A stretch of DNA of 64,000 nucleotides from an uncultured Myxococcales bacterium (GTDB lineage: Bacteria; Myxococcota_A; Polyangia; Polyangiales; Polyangiaceae). Location of the stretch: contig CALFEQ010000030.1 of assembly GCA_937949945.1 (NCBI GenBank), positions 62,001-126,000 on the forward strand. The letters are read 5' to 3'. The translations under genes and the position numbers were made by a program. Positions within the stretch are counted from its first letter, which is position 1. The number at the start of each line of letters is the position of its first letter. The notes beneath the pieces were generated by a model that was given only the letters and a program-made list of their open reading frames with translations, searched no databases and was not told where the DNA came from. Positions 32,519 through 41,259 of this stretch are shown here, one piece after another.

Positions 32519-33748
32519 TCATCGAGTCAAAAGGCGAAAGCCGACGAGCCACGCGGTGCCGATCACGGTCGTGATCGTCGCGATCGGGATCCCCGCGCGG
32601 AGGTACTCGCCGAACCCGAGACCGCCGACGCGGCGGCTCTTCTCCGCGACGATCACGTTCGCGACGGAGCCGAGGAGCGTCAGGTTGCCGGCGAACGTCG
32701 AGGCCATGGCGAGCAGCTCCCAGCCGAGGAGCGGATCCGGCAGGCGGTCCATCTCCGGGCGGACGATGAGGATGAAGGGCACGTTCGTGACGACGTTGCT
32801 GCCGACCATGAAGAACGCCGCGACGCGCGCCCACGCGCCGTGACCGAGCGACGCGTCGAACAGCGGCACGCGCTCGAAGACCCACGCGACGGCGCCGCTC
32901 CGCGCGAGACCGTCGACCGCGATGAAGAGCCCTCCGAAGAAGAGGAGGATCGACCAGTCGATGCGGTTCCAGACGCCGTCCGGTCGAGCACGGTGGAGCA
33001 CGAGCAAGAGGACGAAGCCCGCGAGCGCCGTGAACGACAGATTCCCGCCCGCCGTGTAGACGACGACCGTGCCCGCGATCACGACGAGCGAAACGATCGT
33101 CGAGCGCGTGAAGAGCTTCTCCGTGGGCGCCTCCACGGCGAGCTCGCCGTCGAGCTCCTTGCGATAGAGCCACGCGAGCAAGAGATGGTTCGCGAGCAAG
33201 GAGAGCACCGCCACGGGCCCCATGTGGAGGAGGAACGAGGCGAACTCGAGCTTGCCGAGGCTGGCGCAGAGCATGTTCTGCGGGTTGCCGACGAGCGTCG
33301 CGACGCTGCCGGTGTTCGCTCCCGTCGCGAGCGCGAGCAGGAACGGGAGCCTCGGAAGCTTCCAGCGCTCGATGACGTCGACGACGAGCGGAGCCGCGAG
33401 CACGCAGACGGCGTCGTTCGTCACGAACGCCGAGAGGATCCCCGAGCCCCACACGATCGTCCCGAGCAAGCGCCGTCGCGTCCGCGCCACGTGCGCGAGC
33501 CAGGGCGTGGCGCGGTCGAGGAAGCCATCCATCGAGAGGAAGGCGCCCATCCCCATCACGGCGAAGAGCAGCGTCAGCGTGCTCTTGTCGACCGCCTCGC
33601 CCGCCTCCGCCGGGGTCACGGCACCGAGCGCCACCGCGAGCACCGCACCGATGAGGGCTCCGGCCGGGCGATCGATCGGCAACCGCTGCATTCGGCGGCC
33701 GGCGACGAGCACGTAGGTCACGCCGAAGGCGAGGATGCCCTTCCACAC
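32519..33748 (-). CDS. ArsB/NhaD/SLC13-superfamily ion transporter
   Basis: A 409-residue protein with about ten to eleven membrane segments. The two half-repeats carry the superfamily's hairpin motifs: SAFVTNDAVCVLAAPLVV with GANTGSVATLVGNPQN in the first half, and SNVVTNVPFILIV with TLLGSVANVIVAE in the second. These resemble CitMHS/ArsB/NhaD permeases, which carry citrate, arsenite or sodium. No arsenic or citrate genes are adjacent, so the substrate is open. The start is GTG at 33748. Its stop lies 9 bases from the convergent PEGA gene. Confidence 0.88.
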   Translation of the reverse strand: MWKGILAFGVTYVLVAGRRMQRLPIDRPAGALIGAVLAVALGAVTPAEAGEAVDKSTLTLLFAVMGMGAFLSMDGFLDRATPWLAHVARTRRRLLGTIVWGSGILSAFVTNDAVCVLAAPLVVDVIERWKLPRLPFLLALATGANTGSVATLVGNPQNMLCASLGKLEFASFLLHMGPVAVLSLLANHLLLAWLYRKELDGELAVEAPTEKLFTRSTIVSLVVIAGTVVVYTAGGNLSFTALAGFVLLLVLHRARPDGVWNRIDWSILLFFGGLFIAVDGLARSGAVAWVFERVPLFDASLGHGAWARVAAFFMVGSNVVTNVPFILIVRPEMDRLPDPLLGWELLAMASTFAGNLTLLGSVANVIVAEKSRRVGGLGFGEYLRAGIPIATITTVIGTAWLVGFRLLTR

Positions 33749-33857
33749 GCACCGGGATGTTCGATGATTCGGCGATCGATGCCAAGCGGCGCGCGCGGAA
33801 AGCGCAGATCGCCGCCGGGACGAACGGCACCGCTCGAGGCTCGACGCGTGAAACGAA

Positions 33858-33893
33858 GGCCGAGGTCGTGGCGGATCTACGACGACCTCGGCC
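33858..33893 (-). terminator. 12-bp hairpin, likely terminator of the Cys-rich lipoprotein gene
   Basis: Perfect arms GGCCGAGGTCGT (33858-33869) and ACGACCTCGGCC (33882-33893) with a 12-base loop. Read on the minus strand the stem is followed by TTCGTTTC, a modest T-rich run. It lies about 100 bases beyond the stop at 33996 and before the transporter start. Confidence 0.5.
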
Positions 33894-33995
33894 GAAGCGA
33901 CGGCGCGCGCGGGCGCGAGAGCGCCACGCGCGCGCGTGGGACGCGGCCCTCCGGATCGAGCTTCGGGGACCGGGCCGCGTCGGCGTGAGCTGCGA

Positions 33996-34811
33996 TCAGA
34001 ACCCGGCGCAGACGGGCGGGATGGTCCTGCCGGCGAGGAGGTTCTTCAGCACGCCGACCTCCGGCGCGTTCCCGCTCGCTGCGATCGTGTTGCACTGCGC
34101 CGCCGCGCTGGCGAGCACTCCGGCCTCCGGGGAGCTGCCGAGCCGCTTCGCCTCCGCCGCGAGCGCGGCGCAGCACTGCTTGAGCCGCGCGAGGGCGTTG
34201 CTGCCGCCACCGCCCGCGACCTTCTTCGTGCCGGCGGCCGGATCGTCGATCGCCGCGTAGTAACGGGTCTCCTCGAAGTCGGGGCAGCCGTTCGAGAGGG
34301 TGCGGCAGTTCGCGCACGCGAGGGTGCCCGAGGAGTCGCGACATACACGCTCGCCGACGCAGTTCATCGGCGTGACGTCGACCGCCGCCTCGTTCGCGCG
34401 CACGCATCCTTTCGCCGTCTTGCGATAACGCGCGGCCTCCGGGGGGATCTGCTCGACGAGCGTGACGTTCGCCACCTCGCCGGCTTTCCGAGACCCGACC
34501 TCGTCGACGTACGTGAGGCTCGTCGGCCCGAGCGCGGGCACCGGAGCGCACGCGGGCAGCACCACCTGAGCCAGGGGCTGGGTGCACGCTTCGTCCCGGT
34601 AGATACCGGCGAAGGACCACGACTGCTGCGCGACGAGCTGGCACCCGGCGCACTGCGAGATGTCGACGGGGCCCGCTTCGACGACCGCCGTCGTGTCGGG
34701 CGGCGCGGCCACGTCCGGAATCGTCGTGTCCTGTTTCTTGTCGCACGCGGCGACGAGGAGGAAAACCGAGAGGCCAGCTGCAAGCCTGGGGAGGGGTCGA
34801 AGGTCGATCAT
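33996..34811 (-). CDS. Cysteine-rich lipoprotein, hypothetical
   Basis: A 271-residue protein starting MIDLRPLPRLAAGLSVFLL with lipobox LLVAAC (Cys about 23). The mature part has some 14 cysteines, including CAGCQL, CANCRTLSNGC and KQCC, suggesting several disulfides, and a Gly-rich break (AGGGGSN). No family recognised. ATG 34811 was chosen because TACGTT lies 7 bases upstream and the signal peptide then has normal length. A hairpin terminator lies downstream. Confidence 0.75.
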   Translation of the reverse strand: MIDLRPLPRLAAGLSVFLLVAACDKKQDTTIPDVAAPPDTTAVVEAGPVDISQCAGCQLVAQQSWSFAGIYRDEACTQPLAQVVLPACAPVPALGPTSLTYVDEVGSRKAGEVANVTLVEQIPPEAARYRKTAKGCVRANEAAVDVTPMNCVGERVCRDSSGTLACANCRTLSNGCPDFEETRYYAAIDDPAAGTKKVAGGGGSNALARLKQCCAALAAEAKRLGSSPEAGVLASAAAQCNTIAASGNAPEVGVLKNLLAGRTIPPVCAGF

Positions 34812-34818
34812 CGGCAGC

Positions 34819-34824
34819 AACGTA
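34819..34824 (-). promoter_or_regulatory. -10-like box TACGTT
   Basis: Minus strand, ending 7 bases before the ATG at 34811; candidate leaderless promoter. Confidence 0.35.
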
Positions 34825-34883
34825 CCCAAAAACGGCGCGTCGTGCGGCTCGAAGATGAGGTCGCCGCCTCGGCGCGCCGGCAG

Positions 34884-34903
34884 CCCGCGAAAACACTCGC
34901 GGG
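34884..34903 (-). terminator. 7-bp hairpin right after the DUF434 gene
   Basis: Arms CCCGCGA (34884-34890) and TCGCGGG (34897-34903) with loop AAACAC, starting 4 bases after the DUF434 stop. No T-run follows. Confidence 0.4.
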
Positions 34904-34907
34904 ACGG

Positions 34908-35603
34908 CTATTGGAGCCGAACGATCTTCGCGCCGGGGATCGACGCGACGACGCGACCGACGAGGTTGAACCAGGACGCGCACGCGTCGAGCGCTTCGGC
35001 GTCGCCCGTGGCGATCTGCTTCTCGCGGACGAGCGCCTTCACGGGATCGGCGACGAGGACGACCTCCGCCTTGACCTTCTGCGCCTTCGCCCGAGCTCCG
35101 AGCTTCGCCTCGAGCTCGCGCGCGCCGGGAGCACGCTCGTCGAGGATGAACCGCACGACGGACGGGCGCAGCTCCTTCACCGCCGCGAGCAGGCGATCGA
35201 CGGCCTCGTCGGCGCGATCACCAGGAGCCCAGTCGACGCGCTCGACGCCGAACGCGCGGACCGTGCCGTCGAGCGTCTGGAGGACGGGACGCTCGGAGAG
35301 CGCCGCCTCGATCGTGGCCATCGCGTCCATCGCGTCGACGGCGAGCGGACGGCGCGCCACGTCCTCCGCCTCGAGCTCCCGCGCCGCACGGCGTCGGTAC
35401 TGCGGCTCGGAGCACGTTCCACGCGCGAGCGCCGCGCGCTGCATGTCGGTGAGCCCGTGATGCTTCGCCACCAGGTCACCGACGACCGCGAGGGCATAGC
35501 CTCTGCCCGTGAGCCACGCGACCTCCTCTGCGGCGAGGCGAAGGTGCTCGATCGCCGCATCGTCGAAAGCGATCGCGGAGGTGGAGGCTTGGTCGTCCGG
35601 CAT
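34908..35603 (-). CDS. DUF434/DUF5616-type protein
   Basis: A 231-residue cytoplasmic protein. Residues 15-65 (VAWLTGRGYALAVVGDLVAK, then LTDMQRAALARGTCS) match the DUF434 helical segment; residues 75-230 match the linked DUF5616 Rossmann-like half (VDAMDAMATIEAALS, VLQTLDGTVRAFG, VVRFILDERAPGA, VVLVADPV). The family is widespread in archaea and scattered in bacteria; I know of no established function. Its ATG is only 22 bases from the divergent lipoprotein ATG, with a perfect TATAAT 8 bases upstream on its own strand. Confidence 0.8.
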   Translation of the reverse strand: MPDDQASTSAIAFDDAAIEHLRLAAEEVAWLTGRGYALAVVGDLVAKHHGLTDMQRAALARGTCSEPQYRRRAARELEAEDVARRPLAVDAMDAMATIEAALSERPVLQTLDGTVRAFGVERVDWAPGDRADEAVDRLLAAVKELRPSVVRFILDERAPGARELEAKLGARAKAQKVKAEVVLVADPVKALVREKQIATGDAEALDACASWFNLVGRVVASIPGAKIVRLQ

Positions 35604-35611
35604 TCCGGCGG

Positions 35612-35619
35612 ATTATACT
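35612..35619. promoter_or_regulatory. Overlapping divergent -10 elements (bidirectional promoter)
   Basis: The 8 bases ATTATACT read TATAAT on the minus strand (35617 to 35612, 8 bases before ATG 35603) and TATACT on the plus strand (35614-35619, 6 bases before ATG 35626). Both genes have no room for a 5' leader. Confidence 0.6.
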
Positions 35620-35625
35620 CGGGGC

Positions 35626-36066
35626 ATGCGTCGTGCTGCGTTCTCGTTCCTCGTCCTCGCCCTCGCCGCCTGCACGCACGCCTCGTCGAACGACGCGACG
35701 GGGCACGCACCGACGACCGAGGGACCGACGACGCCGTCGACGCCGGCGGCCGCTTCCCACGCGAGGGGCACGCCGATCGCGACGCTCTCGACGCGCGATG
35801 CAAGAGTGACGATCCTCGGTCGAGGGAGCACCGATCGCGATCTGCGCGTCGTCGTCCGGAAGGGTGATGCGATCGTCGCCGACGGGATCTCGATCGACGA
35901 GCTCCGCAGCGCAGACCCCACGCTCCACGCGCTCGTCACGAACGCGCTCGCGTCGGGGAAGGACGGCACGTGGATCGACGCGACGCTCGATCTTCCGAGC
36001 GCGCACGATCTCGATCCTGCGACGAGCGCCGGCGCAGGGCCGGCGGTCGGCCGGCACCTGCGCTGA
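35626..36066 (+). CDS. Small lipoprotein, hypothetical
   Basis: A 146-residue protein starting MRRAAFSFLVLALAACTHA; the lipobox LALAAC gives lipidated Cys16. A Thr/Pro/Ala-rich linker (20-50) leads to a small folded region (PIATLSTRDARVTILGRG, DLRVVVRKGDAIVADGISID). No family recognised. The ATG sits 6 bases after a TATACT box, so the mRNA is probably leaderless. Divergent from the DUF434 gene by 22 bases; the longer in-frame start at 35509 is antisense to it. Confidence 0.7.
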   Translation: MRRAAFSFLVLALAACTHASSNDATGHAPTTEGPTTPSTPAAASHARGTPIATLSTRDARVTILGRGSTDRDLRVVVRKGDAIVADGISIDELRSADPTLHALVTNALASGKDGTWIDATLDLPSAHDLDPATSAGAGPAVGRHLR

Positions 36067-36079
36067 GACCGACCGGGGC

Positions 36080-37654
36080 TCAGAACTCGAGCAGGTCCTT
36101 CGCGACGCCGTCGGAGGATGCCGCGAGCGTCTTGATCTGCCCCGTCGCGGCATCGGTCGCCTTCGCCTCCGGGACGCCTCGCCCAGCCCTGCCGATCTTC
36201 AACGTCGAGCCGTTCACGAGCGAAGGGGCTCCGCCATGGTGAGCGATCGCGACGCTCGATCCTCCGGCGCCGCTTCCGCTCACACCCGCGCGGCCGCCCG
36301 GCTGCCCTGCCTCTCCTTCCTTGGCGCCAGGATGCGGCGTCGCGGGAGGCCCGCCCCATGTGGCGTTCGAGCCGAACGTCCCGCGACCGCCGTCGCCGCC
36401 GTCGTTGGCGACGATCTGCACCGCGTCGAACGTGATGCCGGGGCTGTCGTAGAGGAGCGCGCCGACCGATGCGCCGCCGCCCTTGCCCGCAGTCCCCGCG
36501 AGACCTGGACAGCCACCAGCACCTCCGCCGGGACCAGTCGCTGCCTGCGCTTCGAGATACTTCTCGTTCGGGACGGTCGTCGGCCAGTCCGCAGCTCCAC
36601 CGGCGCCGCCCTTGCCCGGAGTGCCGTTCGTTCCATTCACCCCATCCGCGGGGATGAATCCATCCGCCGAGAACGTGCCCGGGTTGGCTGCGCTCGGCCC
36701 GTCCGCCCCCGCCGCGGCGGGGTTCCCCGCACCAGGCTCTCCGGGGGTGCTAGGCGACCCGGCTAGGATGATCGGATGGTTCTCGACCCAGCCGCCGATC
36801 TTCTCTGGATACCACCAGTAGAAACTTATCGCGCATACGACGGCGATCCGGCAACGGTCGGAGAGGAAGTCACCACTCGTGCCTCCCCTGCCACCCGTTC
36901 CACCTGCGAAGCCGGGTGCACCCGCGCACGATCCCACCGCACCCGCACCGCCTTCGTTCGGAGGCCGAACGAAGAGATCTCTACTCGTCCACTCGGGCGA
37001 CCCTCGCCCCGGCTCCGTCTGCGAGAACGTCAGCTGAACCCCCTCGGTGCCGGATTCCCCATCGAACCCGCGCCCCGCGGTGATGCTGCTCGAGACGAAC
37101 ACGAGCCCACCCGATCCCTTCGCGCGGAGCCCGATCGACGTGCGCGACGAGGCCGTCCCGTCGGGCGCGACGACGTCGAAGCCCTCGATGCGCGTCGGAA
37201 CGTCGATCCCGTTCGCATCGAGCGCAGGAGATGAAGGTGCTTCGATGCGCGTCCGCGTGTTCCCCTTCTTCCAGACGAACGTCGAGCAATCCAAGCCCCC
37301 GATGAGCGGAACGCCTCGCGCGAGCGTCAACGCCTCCTTGAAGGTCTCGCCACAGACGTAGACGCGCTTGCCCTGCTCCTTCGCACGCTCGATGCCGGCC
37401 TGGATGCTCGCGAGGGGGCTCGTGCGCGTCCCCTCGCCGTCGGCCGTACCCGCCGTCGTGACGAACACGCCGAACTCCTCCGTGAGCTCGTTCTCGGTCG
37501 GCGTCCCGGTCACCGGCGGCGGCAGATCGGGCTCCGAGCGGCGCGGCGGTTCCGACGGCGCCTCGGGGGGCGGCGGAGGAGCGTCGCTGCCGTCGAAGAC
37601 ACCGCAGCCGAAGACGGACAAGAGAGATGCGAGGACGATGGTTCGAGTTCGCAT
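36080..37654 (-). CDS. Glycine-rich surface lipoprotein with DUF1565-like segment
   Basis: A 524-residue protein starting MRTRTIVLASLLSVFGC (lipobox Cys17), followed by a Pro-rich linker. Residues 60-190 resemble the start of a parallel beta-helix (SPLASIQAGIERAKEQGKRV, YVCGETFKEALTLARGVPLI). From about 220 on the sequence becomes Gly/Ala-rich with collagen- or PGRS-like runs (FAGGTGGRGG, GTPGKGGAGGAA, GGDGGRGTFG). Such proteins are common in myxobacteria and are thought to be surface or matrix components. The longer in-frame start at 37819 was not used because the signal peptide begins at MRTRT. Function unknown. Confidence 0.8.
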   Translation of the reverse strand: MRTRTIVLASLLSVFGCGVFDGSDAPPPPPEAPSEPPRRSEPDLPPPVTGTPTENELTEEFGVFVTTAGTADGEGTRTSPLASIQAGIERAKEQGKRVYVCGETFKEALTLARGVPLIGGLDCSTFVWKKGNTRTRIEAPSSPALDANGIDVPTRIEGFDVVAPDGTASSRTSIGLRAKGSGGLVFVSSSITAGRGFDGESGTEGVQLTFSQTEPGRGSPEWTSRDLFVRPPNEGGAGAVGSCAGAPGFAGGTGGRGGTSGDFLSDRCRIAVVCAISFYWWYPEKIGGWVENHPIILAGSPSTPGEPGAGNPAAAGADGPSAANPGTFSADGFIPADGVNGTNGTPGKGGAGGAADWPTTVPNEKYLEAQAATGPGGGAGGCPGLAGTAGKGGGASVGALLYDSPGITFDAVQIVANDGGDGGRGTFGSNATWGGPPATPHPGAKEGEAGQPGGRAGVSGSGAGGSSVAIAHHGGAPSLVNGSTLKIGRAGRGVPEAKATDAATGQIKTLAASSDGVAKDLLEF

Positions 37655-37868
37655 GCGCGGAGGTCGGCCGGATCGCAGCGCCGGTTGCGTGGAAAAACCG
37701 AGGATGGCGTCTGCTCCAGCCGATCGCAGTCCGGAATGTGCGCGACGGCGGTCGGTCATGGTCGTGTCCCCCCTGTGTGGCTGAGCTCTTTCGTATTCCA
37801 CGTTCTCGTCGTTGTCCACGGTCGGGATAGTCGGCGCCGGACCTGGCGCTCGGCAGCGACGAACGCGC

Positions 37869-37874
37869 TATCCT
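37869..37874 (+). promoter_or_regulatory. -10-like box TATCCT
   Basis: Ends 6 bases before the ATG at 37881; candidate leaderless promoter of the adenine deaminase gene. Confidence 0.4.
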
Positions 37875-37880
37875 CGTTGG

Positions 37881-39605
37881 ATGGAGCTCACCGACGTCAT
37901 CCGCCGGCGCCTTCGCGCCGCCCAGGGGCAGGAGCCTTGTGATCTCGTCCTGCGGGACGTCCGCTGGCTCGACGTGTTCGGCTGCGAGTTCCTCCATGGT
38001 GACATCGCCATCGAGGACGGCGTCGTCGTGGGGGTCGAGCCGGGCCTCCGAGGCCGACGCGAGATCGACTGTCGAGGCGCGCACGTGGTGCCGGGCTTCA
38101 TCGACGCGCACGTCCACCTCGAGAGCTCCCTCCTCGTGCCGGAGAGCTTCCAGCGGACGGTGCTGCCGCGCGGGACGACGGCGGCCATATGCGATCCGCA
38201 CGAGCTCGCGAACGTCCTCGGCGTACGCGGCATCCGCTTCTTCCTCGACGCCGCCGAGCGCATGGCGCGCACGGCCGACGGCGCGCACGCGGGGCTCGAC
38301 CTCCGCGTCATGGTGAGCTCGTGCGTGCCGGCGACCGAGTTCGAGACGAACGGCGCCGGCGTGCTCGACGCGAACGCGCTCGCGCCGCTCCTCTCCCATC
38401 CGAAGACGCTCGGCCTCGCCGAGGTCATGAACGTGCCCGGTGTGCTGTCGGGCGATCCGCTCGTCCTCGACAAGCTCGCGCTGTTCGACGGCCGCCCTCT
38501 CGACGGCCATGCCCCGCTCGTCCGAGGGCGCGCGCTCTCCGCCTACGCATGCGCGGGCATCACGTCGTGCCACGAGAGCTCGGAGCTCGAAGAGGCGCGC
38601 GAGAAGCTACGCAAGGGCATCGCGGTGTGGATCCGCGAAGGCAGCGTGGCGAAGGACCTCGACGCGCTCGCGCCGCTCCTCACGCTCGCGACCTCGACCA
38701 GCATCGGGTTCTGCACCGACGATCGCAACCCGCTCGACATCGCGGAGCAGGGCCACCTCGACTGGCTCGTGCGCTCCGCGATCGCGAAAGGCGTCCCCGC
38801 CGAGGTCGTCTATCGCGCGGCGTCGTGGAGCGTCGCGCGGCATTACGGGCTGGCGGGGCCCGCGCGATCGGGTGAGCGCATCGGCGCGATCGCGCCCGGG
38901 TTCCGCGCCGACCTCGTCGTGCTCGACGACCTCGAGACGTGCGCGATCCGCGACGTCGTGACCGGCGGCCGGCTCGTGCGCGAGCTCGACCTGCCGCGGC
39001 CCGCGTACGGTCGACCGGAGAACACGGTCCGGGCGTCGCTTCCGGAGGTGTCCGACCTCACCGGCCCCTCCGGCATGGTGCACGTCATCGGCGTACGGCC
39101 GGGCCGCATCCTCACGGATCGCGCCGTGCTTGCACACGACGCGCCGGGCGTCCGGCGACTGAGCGTGCTCGAGCGCCACGGCAAGGGCAGCAAGCCCGCG
39201 AACGGGTACGTCATCGGGTTCGGCGAGATCGACGGCGCCATCGCGTCGAGCGTGGGCCACGACAGCCACAACCTGATCGTCGTCGGCAAGGATCCGGCCG
39301 ACATGCGCGTCGCGCTGGCCGCGCTGGCCGAGGTGGGCGGCGGCTTCACGGTCGTCGCGAGAGGCCAGGTCCTCGCCCGCCTGCCCCTCCCGCTCGGAGG
39401 GCTCATGTCGCTCGACGAGCCGGAGTCGATCGCGCGGTCGCTCGAGGAGCTGCGCGAGGCGAGCCGCGCGATCGGGTGCGTGCTCCCGGAGCCCTTCCTC
39501 CAGCTCGCGTTCTTGAGCCTGCCGGTGATCCCCAGCTTGAAGCTCACCGACCGCGGGCTCATGGATGTCGACGCCTTCCGACTGGTCGACGTGCGCGCCG
39601 CCTGA
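37881..39605 (+). CDS. ade: Adenine deaminase
   Basis: A 574-residue amidohydrolase, the usual length for bacterial Ade, which converts adenine to hypoxanthine for purine salvage. The metal site motif PGFIDAHVHLESS lies near residue 75; CDPHELANVLG, TSCHESSELEEAREKLRKG, FCTDDRNPLDI and the C-terminal VGHDSHNLIVVG segment are all family landmarks. The start MELTDVIRRR at 37881 follows a TATCCT box; upstream codons lie in the divergent promoter region (37655-37880). No purine genes adjacent. Confidence 0.95.
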   Translation: MELTDVIRRRLRAAQGQEPCDLVLRDVRWLDVFGCEFLHGDIAIEDGVVVGVEPGLRGRREIDCRGAHVVPGFIDAHVHLESSLLVPESFQRTVLPRGTTAAICDPHELANVLGVRGIRFFLDAAERMARTADGAHAGLDLRVMVSSCVPATEFETNGAGVLDANALAPLLSHPKTLGLAEVMNVPGVLSGDPLVLDKLALFDGRPLDGHAPLVRGRALSAYACAGITSCHESSELEEAREKLRKGIAVWIREGSVAKDLDALAPLLTLATSTSIGFCTDDRNPLDIAEQGHLDWLVRSAIAKGVPAEVVYRAASWSVARHYGLAGPARSGERIGAIAPGFRADLVVLDDLETCAIRDVVTGGRLVRELDLPRPAYGRPENTVRASLPEVSDLTGPSGMVHVIGVRPGRILTDRAVLAHDAPGVRRLSVLERHGKGSKPANGYVIGFGEIDGAIASSVGHDSHNLIVVGKDPADMRVALAALAEVGGGFTVVARGQVLARLPLPLGGLMSLDEPESIARSLEELREASRAIGCVLPEPFLQLAFLSLPVIPSLKLTDRGLMDVDAFRLVDVRAA

Positions 39606-39625
39606 TCCGGTCCCCCGAGCTCGGA

Positions 39626-39631
39626 TACGAT
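39626..39631 (+). promoter_or_regulatory. -10-like box TACGAT
   Basis: Ends 7 bases before the ATG at 39639; overlaps the alternative ATG at 39630 and so favours 39639 as the true start. Confidence 0.4.
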
Positions 39632-39638
39632 GGCGCGC

Positions 39639-41153
39639 ATGCGCCCGCGCATCGTTCCCGTCCTCGTCGCCGCCGCAGCGCTCGCGCCGCGCGCGGCGTT
39701 CGCCGCGAACGTCGTCCAGGTCTCGGACGTGAACGGCCTGCGCACCGCGATCGCCGAAGCGAAGGCCGGCGACGAGATCGTCCTCGCGCCGGGGACCTAC
39801 GCCATCTCCGCGACCATCTCCTGCAACGCGAGCGGTACCGCCGCGTCGCCGATCGTCGTCCGTTCCGCGACGCCGCTCGGCGCGAAGCTCGAGGTCTCCG
39901 CGACGATCGGGTTCAACGTCACGGGCGCGCACTGGCACTTCGAGGATCTCGAGGTGAAGGGGACGTGCGCCGCGGACGACGACTGCGAGCACGCGTTCCA
40001 CGTCGTCGGCGGAGCGTCGGGCTTCGTGCTCCGTAGGAGCCGGCTGGTCGACTTCAACGCCCAGCTCAAGGTGAACGCGTCTGGAGGCGGCGCCGCGATC
40101 CCGCACCAGGGCCTCGTCGAGGGATGCGAGCTGTTCGACACGCACGCGCGGCAGACCTCCAAGCCCGTCACCAAGCTCAACATCGACACGGGTGACGACT
40201 GGATCGTCCGCGCGAACGTCATTCGCGACTTCCACCGCGCGAGCGGGACGCCGACCTACGGAGCTTTCATGAAGGGCGGCGGCAAGCGCGGTCTGTTCGA
40301 GCGAAACCTCGTGATCTGCTCGAAAGACCTGACCACGGCGGGCACGCACGTCGGGCTCTCGTTCGGCGGCGGAGGGACCGCGGCGGAGTTCTGCGCTCCC
40401 GCGTTCGACCCGAACGTCGCGTGCGAAGTGGAGCACGAGGACGGCGTGATGCGGAACAACGTGATCGCGCAGTGCAGCGACGTCGGCATCTACGTCAGTC
40501 GCGGCAAGAACACGAAGCTCTTGCACAACACGGTCGTGGCCACGACGGGCATCGACTTCCGCTACGCCACGACGACCGGCGAGGCGCGCGGCAACGTGCT
40601 CACGGGAGCCATCCGCAACCGGGACGGCGCGACGCACGTCGCGGCGAACAACCTGACGGGTATCGCCGTGGACACGTTCGAGGCGATGTACGTCGCGCCG
40701 CTCGTAGGCGACCTCCGGAAGAAGGGCGACCTCTCGCCCCTCGTCGGCAAGGGGCCGATGCTCGCCGCCGTGCCCGACGACTACTGCGCCCGCACCCGCA
40801 CGGGCGCATGGGACCTCGGCGCGCTCCAACACTCCCTCGGCGACTGCTCCACCGTCACTCCGCCGCTCGGTACCCCGACGTCGCCGGACGGCGGCGCGTC
40901 GTCGAGCGGCGGCGGCTCCGATCCATCGGACGCGGGAGACGACGCATCCCGCTCGGGCTCGAGCGGGACGAGCGGCGCAGGCTCGAGCGGGACGAGCGGC
41001 GGCTCGAGCGCGCAGCCGCCGTCTGCGACCGCGAGCGACGGCGACGGCGGCTGTGGCTGCCGTGCGGCGGGCGGCCGTGGTCCGCTCGCGGCAGGGCTCT
41101 GCCTCGCGGCCATCGCCGCTGCAGCGGTACGGCGACGCCGCACCGGCCGATGA
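39639..41153 (+). CDS. Right-handed beta-helix surface protein with MYXO-CTERM tail
   Basis: A 504-residue protein. Signal peptide ends near AAFA/ANV. The start of the mature part (VSDVNGLRTAIAEAKAGDEIVLAPGTYAIS region) is typical of parallel beta-helix proteins such as chondroitinase-B-like lyases; successive coils with GFVLRRSRL, GLVEGCELFDTHA, WIVRANVIRDF and MRNNVIAQCSDVGIYV support it. A lyase activity is possible but no catalytic set is certain. Residues 410-470 are a Ser/Gly/Thr linker with GSSGTSG repeats, and the tail (GGCGCRA, helix, RRRR) is MYXO-CTERM. ATG 39630 (three codons longer) is the alternative start. Confidence 0.88.
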   Translation: MRPRIVPVLVAAAALAPRAAFAANVVQVSDVNGLRTAIAEAKAGDEIVLAPGTYAISATISCNASGTAASPIVVRSATPLGAKLEVSATIGFNVTGAHWHFEDLEVKGTCAADDDCEHAFHVVGGASGFVLRRSRLVDFNAQLKVNASGGGAAIPHQGLVEGCELFDTHARQTSKPVTKLNIDTGDDWIVRANVIRDFHRASGTPTYGAFMKGGGKRGLFERNLVICSKDLTTAGTHVGLSFGGGGTAAEFCAPAFDPNVACEVEHEDGVMRNNVIAQCSDVGIYVSRGKNTKLLHNTVVATTGIDFRYATTTGEARGNVLTGAIRNRDGATHVAANNLTGIAVDTFEAMYVAPLVGDLRKKGDLSPLVGKGPMLAAVPDDYCARTRTGAWDLGALQHSLGDCSTVTPPLGTPTSPDGGASSSGGGSDPSDAGDDASRSGSSGTSGAGSSGTSGGSSAQPPSATASDGDGGCGCRAAGGRGPLAAGLCLAAIAAAAVRRRRTGR

Positions 41154-41259
41154 GGCGCGACGGATCCGTACGCGCTCGACGACACCCGAACGCGCGAGAT
41201 CGCCCCTTCGAGGTCCGGCGCCGCTTTCCGAAGGGCGTCGAAATCCTTATGTCGCTCGG

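Noticed and set aside
40950..41020. Repeated GSSGTSG-type codons as a DNA repeat
   Set aside because: It is the Ser/Gly linker of the beta-helix protein; low-complexity coding, not a repeat element.
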